Of a stretch of DNA of 64,000 nt, positions 28,212 to 36,842 are shown one piece after another; within the stretch, counting starts at the first letter, position 1; the number at the start of each line of letters is the position of its first letter. Origin of the DNA: Leptospira sp. GIMC2001 (lineage in GTDB: Bacteria; Spirochaetota; Leptospiria; Leptospirales; Leptospiraceae); assembly GCF_028462125.1 (NCBI RefSeq), contig NZ_CP115467.1, forward strand, positions 261,661-325,660. The letters are read 5' to 3'. The notes under the pieces were generated by a model. It worked only from the letters and a program-made list of their open reading frames with translations, was not told where the DNA came from and did no database searches. Both the position numbers and the translations under genes were made by a program.

Positions 28212-29348
28212 TCAAAAAGAAATTCGTACAGCAAGATTTGCTCCGTAGAAATCTTTACCCCCATAAATGCCTTCAAGATTGATTTTTAAGAGAAAAAGAT
28301 CGATATCTAAACCACCAATTCCATATGCAATATTGCGTCTCGATACTCCTCGTGCATCAGCATTTAAACCAAGAGTTCCTGCTTGCGAAATTGAGTTATC
28401 TTGGTTAAAAAATTGTTGATATTCACGAGGTATATTTAGATCAGAGATACCTGCAGTCTGCAAAACAATAGGACCATTTCTGGATAAAGAGACATAGGTC
28501 TCACCTTCATTCCAACTATATCCTCCACCTACCACTAGATTGAGAATCCAAAACAATCCAATGCCAGTCCTAACATCAACGTTGTATGTTTTCGAAACAG
28601 TTTGGTAATTAAAAATTGTATCACCGCCCCATTTACCTTCTACTTCACGTATCTTAATAGACTGAGCATTGTCATTTCGATAGTTCAAAGCGTAATCTTG
28701 TCTTGCATAATGATATCCCGCTCCAACATTCAAACCATTCCAAGTAAGAAAGCCAAATCCGAACTCTGTTTCTTCGATAGCTTGGAATCGAATCATACCA
28801 CCATAAGATTCAATTTTTCCATTAAGGGTTACATTATTTTTTGCCTGAGTGGAACCTTTGGCATCACCTTCGTTGAAATTAAATTTCATTCCATGTAAAT
28901 AGATACTGAATCTTCTGAGGAAAGAATCTTCTTTTTGTCCTAGTACCCAACCAAGATTAAAATCTAAATTAATTGCTGGATTCAAAGAGATTCCACCGTT
29001 CGGAAGTTTCGGCAATTCGATGTTATTATCCGCAATGATTATATCATCTTTCTTGACCGCTGCAGCACTCGCTGAAACCCCAAATTGAACTCGCCTAACT
29101 TTACCAGTACCGACACTTGAACTTATAATATTGGTAAGAAATGAAGCTTCTGTATTATTTTTTAGTACTTCTTGTAAATAATCATTCTCAAGCTTACCGA
29201 GAGTGGAATTCAATTCTTGAGAAATTCCTCCTGGAAAATAATCGCAGATACTTCCAGTACATGTGAATTGAGCCTGCAGACTTGAGGTCTGAAGTAAAGC
29301 TACCGATAAGAAAAGAAAAGCCGGGGCGAGATTGTGCCATTTAATCAT
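28212..29348 (-). CDS. Predicted outer-membrane surface protein (possibly Lsa36-like)
   Basis: 378 residues. A signal peptide (FLFLSVALLQTSSLQA, cut before QFTCTG) is followed by a Cys pair (C30/C35 region), a helical linker, then repeated amphipathic beta strands ending FYGANLAVRISF with the terminal Phe of outer-membrane barrels. The internal pattern (INLDFNLGWVLGQ, FGFGFLTWNGLNVGAGYHY, IAYGIGGLDIDLFLLKINLEG) recalls Leptospira surface proteins grouped as Lsa36-like; I am not certain of that family. The ribosome site GGAGG lies 7 nt upstream of the ATG. Confidence 0.65.
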   Translation of the reverse strand: MIKWHNLAPAFLFLSVALLQTSSLQAQFTCTGSICDYFPGGISQELNSTLGKLENDYLQEVLKNNTEASFLTNIISSSVGTGKVRRVQFGVSASAAAVKKDDIIIADNNIELPKLPNGGISLNPAINLDFNLGWVLGQKEDSFLRRFSIYLHGMKFNFNEGDAKGSTQAKNNVTLNGKIESYGGMIRFQAIEETEFGFGFLTWNGLNVGAGYHYARQDYALNYRNDNAQSIKIREVEGKWGGDTIFNYQTVSKTYNVDVRTGIGLFWILNLVVGGGYSWNEGETYVSLSRNGPIVLQTAGISDLNIPREYQQFFNQDNSISQAGTLGLNADARGVSRRNIAYGIGGLDIDLFLLKINLEGIYGGKDFYGANLAVRISF

Positions 29349-29368
29349 TGTCCGCCCTCCATTATTCT

Positions 29369-29761
29369 ATGAGACAACTGAAAATAAAGAATTTCCCAGG
29401 TAAATTTCCTTTTTCCATGAGCATATTGGTTTTTTTTGCTATTATTCTTCACTCCAATACCAAGGCACAATCAAGTCAATTCAGTCAAAAAATTGCAAAT
29501 AATAAAAATTCCTTAACTTTGACGACGAAACCTCTATTGAGAATCTGGCCCGCTTTTAGACCCGAAGAATGTGATTGGGCAATTCGAAAATTCATCTGCC
29601 TACGTTGCCTCCGAAACCAAAAATCCTATGCCCAAATCATCGAGTTCAATCAAGATGACGAACCAACTCGAATCCATGGCTGCTATTCCAAATCGCTTGG
29701 TTTTGAAGCTATTGAAGAAGGTCGTGACCATCCCGTTTTACACGAAAATGGTAATAATTAA
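29369..29761 (+). CDS. Small exported protein of unknown function (doubtful)
   Basis: About 130 residues from ATG 29369; ATG 29417 gives a tidier signal peptide (ILVFFAIILHSNTKAQ). The C-terminal half has a Cys pair region (ECDWAIRKFICLRCLRN). No family recognised. A second frame (29571-29795) is also open across the same bases, neither has a clear ribosome site, and the region could be a decayed gene. It is encoded divergently from the outer-membrane protein, with only about 20 bp between starts. Confidence 0.4.
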   Translation: MRQLKIKNFPGKFPFSMSILVFFAIILHSNTKAQSSQFSQKIANNKNSLTLTTKPLLRIWPAFRPEECDWAIRKFICLRCLRNQKSYAQIIEFNQDDEPTRIHGCYSKSLGFEAIEEGRDHPVLHENGNN

Positions 29762-29842
29762 ATTGAATTTCGAATCTGTTTTTGTTATTGGTTAGGATTT
29801 TTTTCTTGATTAAAGAATCAAACTCGATGGAAATTGAACTGT

Positions 29843-30340
29843 ATGAACGTAAAACGATTTTTCAAGCATTTATTTATCACGCAATCTCATTCAAAAAAAT
29901 ATTTCCCACAAGCTTCTCTAGATAAGATCAAAGCCGTGATCACAGAATCAGAAAAGAAGCATGATGCTGAAATCGTCTTTGCAATTGAATCTTCGATTCA
30001 ACCAATTGCAGCTATGCAAAATTATTCTGCAAGATCTCGCTCGATAGATGTCTTCAGCCAATTGCGAGTCTGGGACACTGAAGCAAACAACGGAGTTTTA
30101 GTCTATCTCTTGTTAGCCGATCATGACATTGAGATAGTTGCAGATAGAGGAATCAACAAAGTTGCTGGAGAACATTTCTGGGAAGAAGTTTGCAAGAAAA
30201 TGGAAGAGAACTTTCGCAATGGAAATTTTGAGACAGGAGTGATAGAGGGAATCAATATGATTACGGATATTCTTGCAAAATACTATCCAAAAAATAATAA
30301 AAAATCCAACGAGATTCCAGACAGCCCAGTTGTTATGTAG
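29843..30340 (+). CDS. TPM-domain protein
   Basis: 165 residues from ATG 29843. Residues 20-150 match the TPM (TLP18.3/Psb32/MOLO-1) domain: ITESEKKHDAEIVFAIE, VWDTEANNGVLVYLLLADHDIEIVADRGI and FETGVIEGINMITDIL. There is no signal peptide or membrane helix, which corresponds to the short C-terminal TPM type found beside longer membrane TPM proteins. TPM domains are linked to envelope or photosystem maintenance and phosphatase activity, but the role here is unknown. Confidence 0.82.
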   Translation: MNVKRFFKHLFITQSHSKKYFPQASLDKIKAVITESEKKHDAEIVFAIESSIQPIAAMQNYSARSRSIDVFSQLRVWDTEANNGVLVYLLLADHDIEIVADRGINKVAGEHFWEEVCKKMEENFRNGNFETGVIEGINMITDILAKYYPKNNKKSNEIPDSPVVM

Positions 30341-30509
30341 ATTGTAGGAATATTACAATATTCGAAACAAGCCATAGCTTTTCAATATTGAAGACTTCTC
30401 GTGTAACCAATTATGGTCAATATTCAAGAGTATCGGTATAGGATTAAATCAATTCAAATACGGTTATAATTTAAAAAATTGTATAAAAAACTGAGGAAAT
30501 AAACAGCAA

Positions 30510-30527
30510 CGAGTGGAGTCCCACTCG
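30510..30527 (-). terminator. Hairpin downstream of small lipoprotein gene
   Basis: CGAGTGG and CCACTCG form a 7-bp GC-rich stem with a 4-nt loop, 25 nt past the stop of the minus-strand lipoprotein gene. On the minus strand it is followed by a T-richer stretch (TTGCTGTTTATTT) rather than a clean T-run. A factor-independent terminator is likely but not strong. Confidence 0.55.
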
Positions 30528-30552
30528 CTCTGTTAAAGTTAGTTTCTAAAAT

Positions 30553-30831
30553 TTACTTCAAGCAGGTTTGTAGTGCTGCAATATTTGTTGCTTTGTCTAA
30601 ACAATCCAAATCAAATTTGCCTTCCATACAATCTTTCTTTAGTTTACCCATCAAAGTTGCTTTCATTGGTGCAAATTTAGCTTTGTCTTCTTCAGTTGCT
30701 GCATCTGTAACTTTGTCAAATACATTGTTCAAACTTGCTTCACACTGTTCAGATGTGTAAACGTTTCCGCCTCCACAATTTACAAAACCCAATACCCCAA
30801 GAATAGCGAGAACGAGGAAAATTCTTTTCAT
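30553..30831 (-). CDS. Small cysteine-containing lipoprotein
   Basis: 92 residues with lipobox GFVNC (lipid Cys at about position 19) followed by GGG, as in many Leptospira lipoproteins. The mature part of about 73 residues has conserved-looking cysteines (EQCEASL, KDCMEG, LDCLDK, QTCLK) likely to form disulfides in the periplasm or at the surface. Leptospira encode families of short lipoproteins like this; the function is unknown. A hairpin terminator follows. Confidence 0.78.
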   Translation of the reverse strand: MKRIFLVLAILGVLGFVNCGGGNVYTSEQCEASLNNVFDKVTDAATEEDKAKFAPMKATLMGKLKKDCMEGKFDLDCLDKATNIAALQTCLK

Positions 30832-30897
30832 TACAATACTTCCTTTTAAATACTAAGGGATAGTTTTTTAGAATCTCAGGAGTTGAAAAGTCATTTT

Positions 30898-31779
30898 TTA
30901 GGTTTTGGATAGTTGATTTCGAGCATCTTCATATCCTGCTTCTATCAATGATTCAGCTTGATCTACAGAAAAATTCATAATAGAACCAAGGCCCAAAGGC
31001 TTACCAGGACTAATTGTTCGGATTCTCAAATTTTTATATTCATGCCCGAAACCAAATAAAAAAGACTCTAACGGACCCATTTTAATTTGTTTTTCTTTTT
31101 CTTTTTTTAGAAAATTATTGACCATCTGATAGGATCCAATCATGGAAAGTTCGAATACCCTTTCCATAGTTTCCGATTTTGACTTAGGAATTCCTAGATC
31201 CACTTTCGCACCGACTGGAGAAAGTAGAACAACAATTATATCTCTTGCTCCTTGTTCAACTGCAGGTTGAATCGGAGTGTTAGCCATTAGCCCACCATCC
31301 CAATACGGAGATCCATTTATGTATTGCCATGGGAAAATTACAGGAATCGCACTAGATGCAAGTATATGTGAGATGGTGATTTCTTCATTGGAAAAATACC
31401 TAAGCTCAGCATTCAGAATATTTACAGCACTTATGAATATTTTCTTCTTGGATGAACGACAAAGTTCTAAATCTATATGCTCTTCCAATAATTTCTTGAG
31501 TGGAGAAGTATCAGCAAGAAAAGAAAATTTTCTAGTGATAAGTCGCCAAATAGTTCTAAAAATCGAATATTTAAATACTTTATCCGATTCGATCTCTCTC
31601 CACAATGAAATCAACCTCTGCGAATTCATACCCGAAGCAATTGCCACTGTATTGATCGCTCCAACACTGGTTCCAGAAATTATGTCAGGTACAAAATTTA
31701 TTTCCTCAAGATATTTCAATACGCCTGCCTGATATGCCCCTCTTGCCCCACCACCCGATAATACCAATGCTTTCTTCAT
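30898..31779 (-). CDS. Patatin-like phospholipase
   Basis: 293 residues. Oxyanion loop SGGGARGAYQAGVLKYL, nucleophile elbow GTSVG (S38) and catalytic Asp in YWDGGLMANTPI (D161) give a complete Ser-Asp dyad. No signal peptide is present, so it is probably a cytoplasmic or membrane-associated RssA-type esterase acting on phospholipids or acyl esters. It is encoded divergently from the crotonyl-CoA reductase gene. Confidence 0.92.
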   Translation of the reverse strand: MKKALVLSGGGARGAYQAGVLKYLEEINFVPDIISGTSVGAINTVAIASGMNSQRLISLWREIESDKVFKYSIFRTIWRLITRKFSFLADTSPLKKLLEEHIDLELCRSSKKKIFISAVNILNAELRYFSNEEITISHILASSAIPVIFPWQYINGSPYWDGGLMANTPIQPAVEQGARDIIVVLLSPVGAKVDLGIPKSKSETMERVFELSMIGSYQMVNNFLKKEKEKQIKMGPLESFLFGFGHEYKNLRIRTISPGKPLGLGSIMNFSVDQAESLIEAGYEDARNQLSKT

Positions 31780-31861
31780 AAGATGAGTCTGATTCGGTTC
31801 ACCCTAGTAGAGCAATAGAAAAAATGGTTGGTGTCTTAGAGGGATTTGCTTTTTTTGATTT

Positions 31862-33115
31862 ATGACATCTATACCTGAAATCGTACCCGTAGGCGAACTA
31901 CCTCCCCTAGGAGTAGTTCCGAAAAAAATGCACGCTCAAGTCATTCGCCCTGAAAGATTTGGAGATCCAATCACTTCGATTCAACCAGAAGAAATCGACG
32001 TCCCAGAAATTGCTGCCGATGAAGTCTTGGTTGCTGTGATGGCTGCTGGTGTGAACTATAATAATGTTTGGGCAGCACTCGGTTATCCTGTAAACGTTAT
32101 TGGCGCAAGAAACAAAAAAGGCGAACCAGAGCAGTTTCATATTGGTGGATCAGATGCATCCGGTATCGTTTATAAAGTTGGAGCCGATGTAAAAAACGTA
32201 AAAGTTGGTGATGAGGTCGTAGTCCATTGCGCAATGTGGGATAAAAACGATCCTTGGGTGAAAGCAGGCAAAGATCCAATGTTTGCTCCATCACAATTGA
32301 TTTGGGCCTACGAAACGAACTGGGGATCTTTTGCTCAATTCTGTAAAGTCCAAGATCACCAATGTCTTCCTAAACCAAAGCATTTAACATGGGAAGAATC
32401 CGCAGCATACATGTTAGTCGGCGCAACTGCGTACAGAATGTTACATCATTGGGAACCAAACACAGTCAAAAAAGATGATGTTGTTTTGATCTGGGGTGGT
32501 GCTGGTGGACTTGGAGCTATGGCGATTCAAATCGTAAAAGCTGCTGGTGGAATTCCAATCGCTGTTGTAAGCTCAGATGACAAAATTGATTTCTGCATGA
32601 AGTTAGGTGCAGCTGGAGTAATCAACCGAAATAAGTTCAAGCATTGGGGAGCTATAACTAGCGAGATCAATAAGCCAGAAGTTTTTGCTGAATGGACCAA
32701 ATCCGCTCGTGAATTCGGTAAAGCAATCTGGGATATTGCAGGCAAAGGTAAAAATCCACAAATCGTTTTTGAACATCCAGGAGAGACTACAGTTCCTACA
32801 TCTGCTTTCGTTTGTGAGACAGGCGGAATGGTTGTAATCTGTGCTGGAACAACCGGATTCAATGCTACAGTAGATCTAAGATATCTTTGGATGAGACAAA
32901 AAAGATTCCAAGGTTCCCATTTTGCCAATGACGACAATTGCAAAGGAATCAACGATCTAGTGATTGATAAAAAGGTAGATCCAGTTCTTGCACAAACTTT
33001 CCAATTCAGTGAGACTGGTTCATGCCATCAACTGATGAAAGAGAACAAACATCCATCGGGCAATATGTCCATATTGGTTGGAGCAAAAACTACTGGTTTA
33101 GGTAAATCTGCTTAA
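31862..33115 (+). CDS. ccr: Crotonyl-CoA carboxylase/reductase
   Basis: A 417-residue MDR enzyme with the long N-terminus and insertions of crotonyl-CoA carboxylase/reductase. Residues reported to hold CO2 in this family are recognisable: the Asn in GVNYNNVW, the Glu in [11 protein letters not shown] (E151) and the His in QGSHFAND (H353). The nucleotide-binding loop is [13 protein letters not shown]. The enzyme carboxylates crotonyl-CoA to ethylmalonyl-CoA with NADPH, used in the ethylmalonyl-CoA pathway or for branched-chain precursors. A methylmalonyl-CoA-mutase-like subunit is encoded 5 kb away; other pathway genes are not in the window. Confidence 0.9.
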   Translation: MTSIPEIVPVGELPPLGVVPKKMHAQVIRPERFGDPITSIQPEEIDVPEIAADEVLVAVMAAGVNYNNVWAALGYPVNVIGARNKKGEPEQFHIGGSDASGIVYKVGADVKNVKVGDEVVVHCAMWDKNDPWVKAGKDPMFAPSQLIWAYETNWGSFAQFCKVQDHQCLPKPKHLTWEESAAYMLVGATAYRMLHHWEPNTVKKDDVVLIWGGAGGLGAMAIQIVKAAGGIPIAVVSSDDKIDFCMKLGAAGVINRNKFKHWGAITSEINKPEVFAEWTKSAREFGKAIWDIAGKGKNPQIVFEHPGETTVPTSAFVCETGGMVVICAGTTGFNATVDLRYLWMRQKRFQGSHFANDDNCKGINDLVIDKKVDPVLAQTFQFSETGSCHQLMKENKHPSGNMSILVGAKTTGLGKSA

Positions 33116-33128
33116 ACTTCTTGCTAAC

Positions 33129-33167
33129 ATCTGCTAGAACATCTAAAGTCAATTTGATCTAGCAGAT
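33129..33167. repeat. 10-bp inverted repeat between ccr and the MDR gene
   Basis: ATCTGCTAGA and TCTAGCAGAT are exact reverse complements separated by 19 nt, about 14 nt after the ccr stop and 27 nt before the next start. It can form a hairpin in the transcript. No T-run follows, so an attenuator, RNA-stability element or operator are all possible. Confidence 0.5.
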
Positions 33168-33194
33168 CAATAATCCCAAAATCGAGAATCTATC

Positions 33195-34208
33195 ATGAAA
33201 GCAATCACACTCAGTAAATTTGGTCGGGAAAATTTAGTCTTTGGAGATATTGAAAATCCTGGTTCACCTGGCGCTGGGAATGTTCTTATTCGATACAAGG
33301 CAGCTTCACTCAATTATCGAGACTTACTTGTGATTGCTGGAAAATACAATCCAAAATTTCCCTTACCACTCATACCTTGTAGCGATGGGGCTGGTGAGAT
33401 TGTTGAAGTTGGAGAATCTGTAACGGATTTCCAAGTAGGTGACCGCGTGATGTCATGCTTCGCACCTTCATGGATAGATGGAGAAGCAAGTCATAGTGAA
33501 TTGAGAAATACACTTGGCGGACCATTGCCTGGAACCATGCGCGAATATGCAATTTTGCCAGCATCTGGTATTGTAAAGACGCCAGATTATCTTACTGACG
33601 AAGAAGCAGCTTGCCTTCCTTGTGCTGCTGTAACATCTTGGTCGTCTTTAGTTCGGTTAGGTGGTATTAAAGCAGGTGATTGGGTCGTAGTTCAAGGAAC
33701 GGGTGGGGTTTCTTTGTTTGCCATTCAGATTGCGAAAGCAAGTGGAGCAAAGGTTATTCTCACTACAGGAAGCGAAGATAAGAAAAAGCGTGGTATGGAT
33801 TTGGGTGCTGACTATGTGATTGACTACAAAGCGAAACCAAATTGGGGGCGCGAAGCAAAAAAAATCACTGGCGACATTGGTGTCGATCATGTGATGGAAG
33901 TTGGAGGAGCTGGAACTCTAGAACAATCTATCCGTGCAATTCGTCCGTTCGGAACAATTCACCTAATTGGCGTTCTGGGTGGTGGTGAAGGATCAATCAA
34001 TCTACTACCTGTCGTTATGAACCAAGTAAAAATGCAAGGTGTCGTAGTAGGAAGTCGCAATACTTTCCGTGAAATGGTAAAAGCATTTGAAGCACATAAG
34101 ATTCATCCAGTAGTTGACCAAGTCTTCTCTTGGAAAAATTTTCAAGATGCACTTGAGCATTTAAAATTAGCCAACCACTTTGGTAAAATTGCAATAAAAT
34201 TAGATTAA
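33195..34208 (+). CDS. Zinc-independent MDR oxidoreductase (quinone reductase/ADH-like)
   Basis: A 337-residue medium-chain dehydrogenase/reductase. It has the quinone-reductase-type SLNYRDLLVIAGKY, PCSDGAGEIVEVGE, the cofactor loop VVQGTGGVSLFAIQIAK and LGADYVIDY. The GHE and four-Cys structural-zinc motifs of zinc alcohol dehydrogenases are absent. It is downstream of ccr on the same strand, 79 bp away with an inverted repeat between. The substrate is unknown; an enoyl or quinone reduction is plausible. Confidence 0.85.
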   Translation: MKAITLSKFGRENLVFGDIENPGSPGAGNVLIRYKAASLNYRDLLVIAGKYNPKFPLPLIPCSDGAGEIVEVGESVTDFQVGDRVMSCFAPSWIDGEASHSELRNTLGGPLPGTMREYAILPASGIVKTPDYLTDEEAACLPCAAVTSWSSLVRLGGIKAGDWVVVQGTGGVSLFAIQIAKASGAKVILTTGSEDKKKRGMDLGADYVIDYKAKPNWGREAKKITGDIGVDHVMEVGGAGTLEQSIRAIRPFGTIHLIGVLGGGEGSINLLPVVMNQVKMQGVVVGSRNTFREMVKAFEAHKIHPVVDQVFSWKNFQDALEHLKLANHFGKIAIKLD

Positions 34209-34282
34209 AATTGCAATATATTTTGATTTTTTCTATAAATACTGATTGATTTTTCTAGTTTTCTCAATAGATTTGTGAGACC

Positions 34283-34657
34283 ATGAAACTGCAGATAAGA
34301 ATTTATCAACTCATTTCGTTAATGATACTACTTCCCATTGTCATACAATGCACAACAACCGCGACAATCAGAACTGAACCAATTAACGTTGATATTTACC
34401 AAGATAATGAGCTATTAGGGAAAAGTCCCCTAGAACATGATTTTAGCAATTTTTTATTCAATAGGAATGAGATTGAACTTAGAAAGGAAGATCGAGTTAT
34501 TCGTAAAACAGAATTGGTACGCGAAGGCAAATTTTGGACAACTGTTGGTTGCTACTTCTTATATGTCCCTTGCTTGTGGATTGCTGGTCCGAAGAAAGAC
34601 CAGCTTTTCATTCTAGAAAACTACGAAATAGAAAGAATAAATCAGATAGCTAAATGA
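34283..34657 (+). CDS. Small lipoprotein with PEGA-like domain
   Basis: 124 residues; lipobox IVIQC followed by TTTATIRTEP. The stretch INVDIYQDNELLGKSPLEHDF resembles a PEGA surface-layer-like beta motif (V-x-I-D-G-x-x-x-G-x-x-P). A C-terminal hydrophobic stretch (FWTTVGCYFLYVPCLWIAG) may insert in the membrane. Function unknown. The 130 nt that follow before the next convergent gene show nothing notable. Confidence 0.72.
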   Translation: MKLQIRIYQLISLMILLPIVIQCTTTATIRTEPINVDIYQDNELLGKSPLEHDFSNFLFNRNEIELRKEDRVIRKTELVREGKFWTTVGCYFLYVPCLWIAGPKKDQLFILENYEIERINQIAK

Positions 34658-34789
34658 AGAAACATATCCTTCTAGTATTCCAATCCTTATGCGACTTTCT
34701 ATCAATCATCGCTCATCTATATAAGATCGCCATTTAAGAAATAAATATCTAGATTTTTATAACAATCCAATCAATGCAAATTTCTACTT

Positions 34790-35389
34790 TTATCCAGGAA
34801 TTTCTGTCTTGACTAAATAAGGATTGTTAGAGTGAAATTTTAAGAATTCACTCAGAATTTTATCTTCATCAACAGCATACATTTTCCTAAATCGCATCCA
34901 ATCAAGTGCAGTGTATAGAGCTAATTCTGATAAACCCAGTTTTTGATTCTTAGTAAAATAATTATCAACCAATTGCGGTTTAATCCACTCAAGTGCAGAC
35001 ACAAGACGTCCTAGTTGCTTTTGCATATAGGCAGAAGTATCCGTCTTAACGCCATCCCGATTCAAATAGAATACATTGATTGCAGATTCGAGTCCACCAT
35101 CAATCGCATTAACACGATTGTATTCCATCCACTTCTCTTCTTGATTGGGAATTCGGAAATTCCCTGCTCCATTCTTCTCAAAAAGATATTCCATGATCAC
35201 ATGACTATCCCAGATAATGATTCCATCCACTTCTATGCAAGGAACCTTCCAGATGGGTGATTTTGTTCTAAGTTCAGTCTGTCCTGACTCTATCATAGTA
35301 TCTATCAACTCGAAAGGGATATTCAATTCCAGACAAAGGTATCGAATTCTCCTAACGAAAGGACTTGTGTAACTGCCGTATATTTTCAT
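34790..35389 (-). CDS. Glutathione S-transferase family protein
   Basis: 199 residues with a thioredoxin-fold N-terminal domain (KIYGSYTSPFVRRIRYLCLEL, KVPCIEVDG, IIWDSHVIMEYL) and an all-alpha C-terminal domain. The SPFV segment supplies the usual Ser/Cys-position residue and WDSHVI fits the glutathione-binding ESxAI position. It is probably detoxifying or a stringent-starvation-type binding protein. It is encoded 3 nt after a DMT transporter gene on the same strand. Confidence 0.87.
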   Translation of the reverse strand: MKIYGSYTSPFVRRIRYLCLELNIPFELIDTMIESGQTELRTKSPIWKVPCIEVDGIIIWDSHVIMEYLFEKNGAGNFRIPNQEEKWMEYNRVNAIDGGLESAINVFYLNRDGVKTDTSAYMQKQLGRLVSALEWIKPQLVDNYFTKNQKLGLSELALYTALDWMRFRKMYAVDEDKILSEFLKFHSNNPYLVKTEIPG

Positions 35390-35392
35390 TTT

Positions 35393-36307
35393 TTATCCTC
35401 CAATATTTTTTTGAGTATCAAGGCTAGTTTGCTGCTTTATTACTTCATAGGTTGATGCACCAAGAACCAATAGTCCACCAACAATGGTTAGATTCGTTGG
35501 AACCTCATTCAAATACATCCAAGCGGCAATTGTTCCATAAATTGGAGAAATGGTGGAAATGATACCGATTGTTGTAGCCTTCATTTTTCTTAGCCCTTGA
35601 AGATACAAGACGTGCGGAAGTGCTGTAAAGAAAAATCCAAGCACCATCCATTTCCATAGATTAGACCATTCTAATATAATGGAATTGCTTTCGAGGAATG
35701 GCAATAGAAGAATAGATGTAACTAACAATTGAAAAACCAACAAAATGGAACTCGAATAGTAGACCATATTTCTTTTCGTGAGAAGATTTCTAACAGAATA
35801 AACGATAGCTGAGAATAATCCCCAGAGAACTCCTTCCACATAACTGGAATCCAAACTAAGATCAGTAGATGAAAACGCAACTAAAGTGAGACCTACAAAA
35901 ACGATACAACATAGAATGATTTCTCGCACACTGATTCGACCACCGAAAAAAAATGGCTCCAAAATCGCTGTAAAAACCGGATATGTAAATAAAGAAATCA
36001 TTCCGACCGAAATAGTCGAGACCTGAATTGCATGAAAATAAGTCACCCAATGGAGAGCCAATAGGATTCCCAAAGAAAAGAGAAAAGCATAATCACGCTT
36101 ACGATTCAAAACAAAATGATGGAGTTGTTTTCGGATGAAAAGAAAAGCTAACACAGCCAAGGCTGCAAATATCGATCGAACACCAATGATTGTTACTGCA
36201 CCAAATGGAAGAATTTTGGCAAACAAGGTAGTATGACCCATAATCAAAACTGATAGATTGATCTGAATCAAAGCAATCTTGCTCGGGTTGGTTGATTTCT
36301 CAGACAT
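35393..36307 (-). CDS. EamA/DMT-family transporter
   Basis: A 304-residue integral membrane protein with ten predicted helices arranged as two EamA repeats (each about 140 residues, for example VTIIGVRSIFAALAVLAFL and TIGIISTISPIYGTIAAWMYLNE). It is probably an exporter of metabolites or amino-acid-like compounds in the inner membrane. It shares a transcript with the GST gene, which could hint at conjugate handling, but that is speculation. Confidence 0.9.
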   Translation of the reverse strand: MSEKSTNPSKIALIQINLSVLIMGHTTLFAKILPFGAVTIIGVRSIFAALAVLAFLFIRKQLHHFVLNRKRDYAFLFSLGILLALHWVTYFHAIQVSTISVGMISLFTYPVFTAILEPFFFGGRISVREIILCCIVFVGLTLVAFSSTDLSLDSSYVEGVLWGLFSAIVYSVRNLLTKRNMVYYSSSILLVFQLLVTSILLLPFLESNSIILEWSNLWKWMVLGFFFTALPHVLYLQGLRKMKATTIGIISTISPIYGTIAAWMYLNEVPTNLTIVGGLLVLGASTYEVIKQQTSLDTQKNIGG

Positions 36308-36362
36308 GTGGATGGAGAAGTAAAAGTAGCAATTTCAAGCCAAAGAAATTGCTACTTGATAA

Positions 36363-36842
36363 TTAAAGTTCCAAGAACTTTCGAATCGAAGCCATATCCT
36401 TCTCTAAGCTATGTTTATGGATTCCTTCAATCGCTAACTCAATTGCCGGAGCTATAAACAAAACTTTTGATTTGACTTCGACATCATAAGATCTTTCTGA
36501 TTTAGAATCATCAGTGGCTTTATAAACCGATGTCCCTGTAATTGTTACAACATTTTCTTTCTCAGGAGGGTACAATTTGAACTCATGAGTATTGGTATCT
36601 GTGTAGAAAATGGAATCTTCCATAAGGCATGGTTCAGAAAGTGCAGTTGCGAGGATTGGTGGTAAAGAAGCACCTAGGTCAATCTTTCTTTTCTGAAAAA
36701 TCTTATTGCCATCGCGCTTTTCTTCTATCAATGTAACATTCTTTAAATCTGGAAATTTATCCAAATGTTTGTAACGATCTTCTCTTGCTTGAAGCAATTG
36801 ATTCAATGGGACTTCAAAATTTTGTGTAACTTTGTATTTCAC
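36363..36842 (-). CDS. DUF2505-like protein
   Basis: 159 residues from a GTG that overlaps the upstream stop (GTGA). The pattern MKYKVTQNFEVPLNQLLQARED, the central hydrophobic strands and the C-terminal helix AIELAIEGIHKHSLEKDMASIRKFL suit the START/SRPBCC-like fold of DUF2505. Such proteins bind hydrophobic ligands; none is known here. It is translationally coupled to the rubrerythrin-like basic-tail gene. Confidence 0.7.
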   Translation of the reverse strand: MKYKVTQNFEVPLNQLLQAREDRYKHLDKFPDLKNVTLIEEKRDGNKIFQKRKIDLGASLPPILATALSEPCLMEDSIFYTDTNTHEFKLYPPEKENVVTITGTSVYKATDDSKSERSYDVEVKSKVLFIAPAIELAIEGIHKHSLEKDMASIRKFLEL

